Assembly: GCA_018883785.1 (NCBI GenBank)
Contig: JAHLFO010000057.1
Coordinates: 1-41,751 of the forward strand
Direction: 5' to 3'
Source: Candidatus Bacteroides intestinipullorum
GTDB taxonomy: Bacteria > Bacteroidota > Bacteroidia > Bacteroidales > Bacteroidaceae
Length of the DNA stretch: 41,751 bases
Part shown: positions 37,690-41,751 of the stretch, one piece after another
Position numbering within the stretch: position 1 is the first letter of the stretch
How the letters are laid out: each line of letters starts with the position of its first letter
Notes under the pieces: generated by a model
Told to the model about the DNA's origin: nothing
Database searches by the model: none
What the model saw: only the letters and a program-made list of their open reading frames with translations
Translations under genes and position numbers: made by a program

Positions 37690-38604
37690 TCAAACCGGCA
37701 CGCAAAGCATCTCCTTGGCCAACACGGTTTCCGGGAATATCCCGGCCGCTTCCTTCAACAAGACGCTTTCGTCCTCATAACGCGCGGAAAAGTGGCCGAT
37801 AACCAGCTTCTTCGCGCCGGCCATGCGGGCTAACTCCGCCGCCTGGGCAGCCGTGGTATGGAAAGTCTCTTGCGCCCGAGACAGATTGTCCTGCCCGAAA
37901 GTAGCCTCATGGAACAGCAGGTCCACCCCGGATAGATGCTCCGTCAAGGCCGGCAAATAAATCGTGTCCGAGCAATAGGCATAGCGTCTGGGAGGCTCCG
38001 CAGGACGGGTCAGCACACCATTGGGAACGACCTTCCCCTCCGGCGTGACAAAATCTGCCCCGTTCTTAATGCGGTTCATCTCATACAATGGTACTCCGTA
38101 AAAGTCCACCATCTCGCGGATAATGTGATTGGGTCGTGGCTTCTCCACAAACAAGAAGCCACAGCAAGGAATGCGGTGCTGCAACGGAAGAGTTGTCACC
38201 GTCAGCGACCGATCCTCATAAATCAAGACAGGTTCCTCCACCTCAAATTCATGAAACAGGACTTTGTACGTCATTTGCTTGTTGAAGAAAGCCAGTGTGG
38301 GGAGCAACAACTTTTCCAATCCTCGAGGAGAATAGATGTGCAGATCGGCCGTACGTCCCAGCAGATTGAGAGTGGAAATCAATCCCCACAAACCAAAACA
38401 GTGGTCGCCATGCAGATGGGAGATAAAGATATGGTTCAGCCGCGAAAACTTCAGGCGTGCTTTACGGAACTGGAGCTGTGCCCCTTCGCCACAATCAATC
38501 ATGAACAACTTGTCCCGCACATTAAGCACCTGTGAGGTCGAGAAGTGCCGCGTAGTGGGCAATGCCGAACCGCATCCGAGGATATGTAATTCAAATTTCT
38601 CCAT
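37690..38604 (-). CDS. rnz: Ribonuclease Z
   Basis: A 304-residue metallo-beta-lactamase-fold nuclease that matures tRNA 3' ends. The zinc motif HxHxDH is HLHGDH at 63-68, and the N-terminus LHILGCGSALPTTRHFSTS is typical of RNase Z, as is LFHEATF. The length equals the usual 300-310 residues once ATG 38604 is taken; the ORF track adds 35 residues that run through the promoter. The predicted promoter is so close that the mRNA may have almost no leader. Confidence 0.95.
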   Translation of the reverse strand: MEKFELHILGCGSALPTTRHFSTSQVLNVRDKLFMIDCGEGAQLQFRKARLKFSRLNHIFISHLHGDHCFGLWGLISTLNLLGRTADLHIYSPRGLEKLLLPTLAFFNKQMTYKVLFHEFEVEEPVLIYEDRSLTVTTLPLQHRIPCCGFLFVEKPRPNHIIREMVDFYGVPLYEMNRIKNGADFVTPEGKVVPNGVLTRPAEPPRRYAYCSDTIYLPALTEHLSGVDLLFHEATFGQDNLSRAQETFHTTAAQAAELARMAGAKKLVIGHFSARYEDESVLLKEAAGIFPETVLAKEMLCVPV

Positions 38605-38612
38605 AGTGACAA

Positions 38613-38644
38613 CAAAGGAACGCATTTTGTGGAAATTATCCAAA
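38613..38644 (-). promoter_or_regulatory. Promoter of rnz
   Basis: On the minus strand TTTG, 20 bases, TTCCTTTG (one mismatch to TAnnTTTG). Transcription would begin only a few bases before ATG 38604. Confidence 0.5.
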
Positions 38645-38689
38645 TCCAAGGCAGAACAAATTACGCTGATTCGTAGGCTGGAAAATAAG

Positions 38690-38725
38690 AAAGGCACCCA
38701 TGTTGCCACAGGTGCCTTTCTTTCT
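38690..38725 (-). terminator. Terminator of rpsA
   Basis: AAAGGCACC pairs perfectly with GGTGCCTTT (9 bp, 12-base loop), 25 bases after the rpsA stop, followed on the minus strand by CTTATTTT. It separates rpsA from rnz. Confidence 0.85.
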
Positions 38726-38743
38726 ATCTAATAAGAAATACAA

Positions 38744-40543
38744 TTATTTCTTTTTCTCAGCTTCCATCTGTTCCTTCAGGGCAGCCAAAGCGCTGATGTC
38801 ACCCAGCGTCGTGGAAGCAGCTTGGTTCTGGATTACCGGAATGTCTTCCTTGTCCTTCTTGCTGTTGGCCTTCTTGGCAGCCTTCTTCTCAGCTCTTTCC
38901 TCAGCCTTAGCCACATCCTCGAACACACGGCTGTGAGACAGAATGATGCGCTTAGCATCTTTGTTGAACTCAAGAACCTTGAACGGCAGCTTCTCCTCCA
39001 ACTGAGCCTGCGTGCCATCCTCCTTAACAAGATGCTTCGGCGTAGCAAAACCTTCCACACCATAAGGCAGAGCCACTACGGCACCCTTGTCCAGCATTTC
39101 GATGATGGTGCCTTCGTGTACGGAACCTACCGTGAATACAGTCTCGAATACATCCCAAGGATTTTCCTCGAGCTGCTTGTGGCCTAAGCTCAGACGACGG
39201 TTGTCCTTGTCAATCTCCAAGACAATCACATCGATATCGGCACCAATCTGCGTGAATTCAGAAGGATGCTTAACCTTCTTTGTCCAAGACAAGTCGGAAA
39301 TGTGGATCAGTCCATCCACGCCTTCTTCACACTCTACAAATACGCCGAAATTCGTGAAGTTGCGCACTTTTGCCGTGTGCTTGCTACCGATAGGATACTT
39401 CTCTTCGATAGTTTCCCAAGGATCCGGCTTCAGCTGCTTGATACCAAGGGACATCTTGCGCTCCTCGCGATCCAGTGTCAGGACCACTGCTTCTACTTCG
39501 TCGCCCACCTTCATGAAGTCCTGAGCCGAACGCAAGTGCTGTGACCAAGACATCTCGGAAACGTGGATCAGACCTTCAACGCCCGGAGCGATTTCGATGA
39601 ATGCACCATAATCAGCCATAACGACTACTTTACCCTTGACATGGTCGCCCACCTTCAAGTTGGGATCGAGAGCATCCCAAGGATGCGGAGTCAGCTGCTT
39701 CAAGCCCAAAGCGATGCGTTTCTTCTCGTCATCAAAGTCGAGGATAACGACATTCAGCTTTTGGTCGAGTTCAACCACCTCATGCGGATCGCTTACGCGG
39801 CCCCAAGACAAATCTGTGATGTGAATCAGGCCGTCTACACCGCCCAAATCGATGAATACACCATAGGAAGTGATATTCTTGACAGTACCCTCGAGCACTT
39901 GACCCTTCTCGAGTTTGCTGATGATTTCCTTCTTCTGCTGTTCCAGCTCGGCTTCGATAAGAGCCTTGTGGGAAACAACGACATTCTTGAATTCCTGGTT
40001 GATCTTGACCACCTTGAATTCCATCGTCTTGCCAACGAATACATCATAGTCGCGGATGGGCTTCACATCAATCTGAGAACCCGGCAAGAAGGCTTCGATG
40101 CCGAATACATCGACAATCATACCACCCTTCGTGCGGCACTTGATGTAACCCTTGATGATTTCCTCGTTCTCCAACGCAGCATTGATGCGCTCCCATGCAC
40201 GGGCAGCACGAGCTTTGCGGTGAGACAGAACGAGTTGTCCTTTCTTGTCCTCCTGATTCTCGATGTACACCTCAACCGTGTCACCTACCTTCAAATCAGG
40301 ATTGTAACGGAACTCACTCATCGGAATGATACCGTCAGATTTGTAACCGATATTCACAACGACTTCGCGCTTATTCATTGCGATTACGGTACCGTCTACT
40401 ACCTCACGATCGGCCACCTTGTTCAGCGTACCATCATACGCCTTCTCTTGGTCTTCGTGGCTCACCGTGGTAGTAGTTTCGCCATTTTCATACGCATCCC
40501 AGTTGAAATCTTCAACGGGAGCTACATTTTTCAAGTTTTCCAT
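38744..40543 (-). CDS. rpsA: 30S ribosomal protein S1
   Basis: A 599-residue protein with six S1 RNA-binding domains in a row, starting at about residues 47 (VVDGTVIAMNKREVVVNIG), 132, 214 (EGTVKNITSYGVFIDLG), 299, 384 and 470. Domains 3-5 carry the conserved GLIHISDLSW-type motif; 1, 2 and 6 are more diverged, as in other S1 proteins. S1 brings mRNA to the 30S subunit, and in Bacteroidota, where Shine-Dalgarno sites are weak, it is expected to matter especially for start selection. The C-terminus is a lysine-rich tail. The gene has its own promoter and terminator. The leader of about 60 nt is very AT-rich, suitable for S1 autoregulation. Confidence 0.97.
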   Translation of the reverse strand: MENLKNVAPVEDFNWDAYENGETTTTVSHEDQEKAYDGTLNKVADREVVDGTVIAMNKREVVVNIGYKSDGIIPMSEFRYNPDLKVGDTVEVYIENQEDKKGQLVLSHRKARAARAWERINAALENEEIIKGYIKCRTKGGMIVDVFGIEAFLPGSQIDVKPIRDYDVFVGKTMEFKVVKINQEFKNVVVSHKALIEAELEQQKKEIISKLEKGQVLEGTVKNITSYGVFIDLGGVDGLIHITDLSWGRVSDPHEVVELDQKLNVVILDFDDEKKRIALGLKQLTPHPWDALDPNLKVGDHVKGKVVVMADYGAFIEIAPGVEGLIHVSEMSWSQHLRSAQDFMKVGDEVEAVVLTLDREERKMSLGIKQLKPDPWETIEEKYPIGSKHTAKVRNFTNFGVFVECEEGVDGLIHISDLSWTKKVKHPSEFTQIGADIDVIVLEIDKDNRRLSLGHKQLEENPWDVFETVFTVGSVHEGTIIEMLDKGAVVALPYGVEGFATPKHLVKEDGTQAQLEEKLPFKVLEFNKDAKRIILSHSRVFEDVAKAEERAEKKAAKKANSKKDKEDIPVIQNQAASTTLGDISALAALKEQMEAEKKK

Positions 40544-40610
40544 TAATAAAATAAATTGGTTTAAATCAATTAATTAAGTGAGACATTATATTGACTCAAT
40601 AAATCGGCTG

Positions 40611-40641
40611 CAAAGATAGGAGTATTTTCTCGAATGACAAG
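40611..40641 (-). promoter_or_regulatory. Promoter of rpsA
   Basis: On the minus strand CTTG, 19 bases, TATCTTTG, a full match. The leader to ATG 40543 is about 60 nt of AT-rich sequence. Confidence 0.7.
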
Positions 40642-40672
40642 GCACTTGCCCGATTTTTTCACACGAAAAACC

Positions 40673-41512
40673 TCACTCATGCAAGCCCTTATCCGCTGTG
40701 ACATAAGCCAAAGCAGCGCCAATTGCCGTCCGATACTCAGCATAAGGTGGGACATGAAACCTCACATGATAAATGCTCTCCATCTTTGAAAAGACCTCAT
40801 GACATTGTGGCAACTGAGTCAAGTTGCCAATCAGCACAAAGTCCTTAATATCACTGTTAATGGCAGATAATACGGCCGCGCCCCCAATGGTCTGCAGCAC
40901 CATATAAATAATGCCACAGGCAATATCTGCTTCCGAAGCATTGGTATCCACCTTACCCAAGAGGGAAGCCGTAGCATTGACGGGCAAATCCGGAAGTGCC
41001 GTATTGCAGATATCACCAATTAACAAGTTTACGTGAGTAGAATCCCCTTTCTGAGCCAGTTCAGCCACCTGCACAATATTGCTCGTTTTCAATAACAGAC
41101 GTGAAAGGCCTAGCAGAGTTCCTCCTCCTATACCTACCCCTCCTATATGCTTAATCTGTTTCCCATCAATACGAACAAAAGAAGTCCCTGTACCCATGCT
41201 CACCACAATCAAGCGATCAATATCCGAGGCATGGCGGGCTCCCAAACCATTGGCTAGAAATTCATCCGCCTTCCTGGTAGGCAAACCATATAAAGGGCTG
41301 TTGACAAAGGCACTCCCTACGCCTGTCAGCATCACTTGCTCCACATCGCACAGCTGAATACCATTATCATAAATGTACTTGCCAAAAGCTCCGAAAAGCG
41401 AAGTGACCGGATCTGCAGCAGTAATAAACATGGGCGACTGAATATGCCCATTCTCAATGCCCACAATTTTAGTAGTGCTACCACCTACATCTATACCGAT
41501 AACCATTCCCAT
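40673..41512 (-). CDS. coaW: Type II pantothenate kinase
   Basis: A 279-residue ASKHA-fold kinase. VIGIDVGGSTTKIVG is the phosphate-1 loop, VSMGTGTSFVRI the phosphate-2 region, and GGVGIGGGTLLGLSRLLL the adenosine-side glycine loop. The arrangement matches the staphylococcal-type PanK-II rather than CoaA or CoaX. It phosphorylates pantothenate in the first step of coenzyme A synthesis and is expected to be little inhibited by CoA. ATG 41512 is preferred to the GTG at 41530 in the ORF track; ATG 41506 is also possible. It has its own -7 box and ends 32 bases before the rpsA promoter. Confidence 0.88.
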   Translation of the reverse strand: MGMVIGIDVGGSTTKIVGIENGHIQSPMFITAADPVTSLFGAFGKYIYDNGIQLCDVEQVMLTGVGSAFVNSPLYGLPTRKADEFLANGLGARHASDIDRLIVVSMGTGTSFVRIDGKQIKHIGGVGIGGGTLLGLSRLLLKTSNIVQVAELAQKGDSTHVNLLIGDICNTALPDLPVNATASLLGKVDTNASEADIACGIIYMVLQTIGGAAVLSAINSDIKDFVLIGNLTQLPQCHEVFSKMESIYHVRFHVPPYAEYRTAIGAALAYVTADKGLHE

Positions 41513-41550
41513 AATTCTCTGATTTTGCACTTACGATTTAGTTCGAGCGA

Positions 41551-41558
41551 CAAAGGTA
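41551..41558 (-). promoter_or_regulatory. -7 box of the pantothenate kinase gene
   Basis: TACCTTTG on the minus strand matches the consensus and lies 39 bases before ATG 41512. The upstream DNA is AT-rich without a clear TTTG. Confidence 0.5.
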
Positions 41559-41619
41559 GATATTTAATTAGTATTATGAATATGTTTTGAACAAAAACTG
41601 GCAACCAACCTGTTCCTCT

Positions 41620-41668
41620 GTAAAAAAGTGATCCCCTCCCCAGTTACCTGAGGAAGGGATCCTTCACT
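41620..41668 (-). terminator. rRNA operon terminator
   Basis: On the minus strand, after the 5S gene, GATCCCTTCC and GGAGGGGATC arms pair (one mismatch) and extend through CACTT/AAGTG with a small bulge, followed by TTTTTT (41622-41627). Confidence 0.85.
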
Positions 41669-41677
41669 TGAAAAAAA

Positions 41678-41751
41678 GACGGCGGCTACCTACTCTCCCA
41701 CTGTCACGCAGTACCATCGGCGCGGCCGGGCTTAACTTCTCTGTTCGGAAT
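41678..41751 (-). rRNA. rrf: 5S ribosomal RNA, 3' part (truncated by the window edge)
   Basis: The reverse strand reads ATTCCGAACAGAGAAGTTAA, then a GCCGATGGTACTGC-type helix, and ends GTAGGTAGCCGCCGTC. These are the conserved loop-B and helix III/V parts of bacterial 5S rRNA, of Bacteroidales type. The first 35-40 bases lie beyond the window. It marks the end of an rRNA operon transcribed towards the pantothenate kinase gene. Confidence 0.97.

Overview
The window is a piece of a Bacteroidales chromosome, most likely a GC-rich member of the Bacteroidaceae. The basis is promoter boxes of the Bacteroides type (TAnnTTTG, several with a TTTG/TTG about 19-20 bases upstream), the TamL lipoprotein next to TamB, a six-S1-domain ribosomal protein S1, a secreted GH2 beta-galactosidase, a PurL of Bacteroides length, and a 5S rRNA 3' end of Bacteroidales type at the right edge. 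Genus and species cannot be fixed from what I can see. GC content was not computed.

Layout. 1-8133: tail of a probable carB, a shared terminator, a sugar-phosphate nucleotidyltransferase, then the tamB-tamL pair. 8134-9884: a disturbed stretch with a 22-bp palindromic tandem array, a + strand gene fragment resembling the N-terminus of an N-6 DNA methylase, and a Gfo/Idh oxidoreductase whose last residues read into that fragment. 9933-17216: a minus-strand run cyclophilin lipoprotein > M16 peptidase > MATE transporter > hybrid histidine kinase with Hpt domain, and divergently an NtrC-type sigma-54 activator. 17217-17911: a gene-poor stretch holding a sigma-54-like promoter, a possible short transcript with its own terminator and an 11-bp tandem array. 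17912-21621: a UPF0324 exporter, an unrecognised conserved gene, two chromate-transporter halves and a membrane AraC protein that looks like a stripped hybrid two-component regulator. 21677-28122: a MITE-like palindrome, purL, a second palindromic repeat and two tandem nagA-like genes. 28123-36042: a divergent region with palindromes and a degenerate 22-bp repeat, then a GH10-like hydrolase, uvrA and beta-galactosidase. 36067-41751: a hairpin repeat, a Spy-like periplasmic protein, an anti-sigma-like membrane protein, an ECF sigma factor, RNase Z, rpsA, type II pantothenate kinase, and the rRNA operon terminator with the end of 5S.

How the genes may work together. TamL and TamB form the envelope translocation and assembly module. 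The hybrid kinase carries HisKA, HATPase, receiver and Hpt domains, which is the upstream half of a phosphorelay; the NtrC-type regulator lies at the other end of the same cluster and has no other partner kinase in the window. Just downstream of that regulator are dyad sequences, a -24/-12-like element and a roughly 150-nt terminated unit. This makes a candidate complete circuit (kinase, Hpt, NtrC, sigma-54, short RNA or peptide), which I consider the best lead here. The ECF sigma, anti-sigma-like and Spy-like genes form a typical envelope-stress operon.

No prophage, insertion sequence with transposase, CRISPR array or tRNA gene was seen. The unusual material is mostly between genes: four short tandem arrays whose periods are 11, 22, 22 and 23 bases, and three larger palindromes lying just beyond gene ends.
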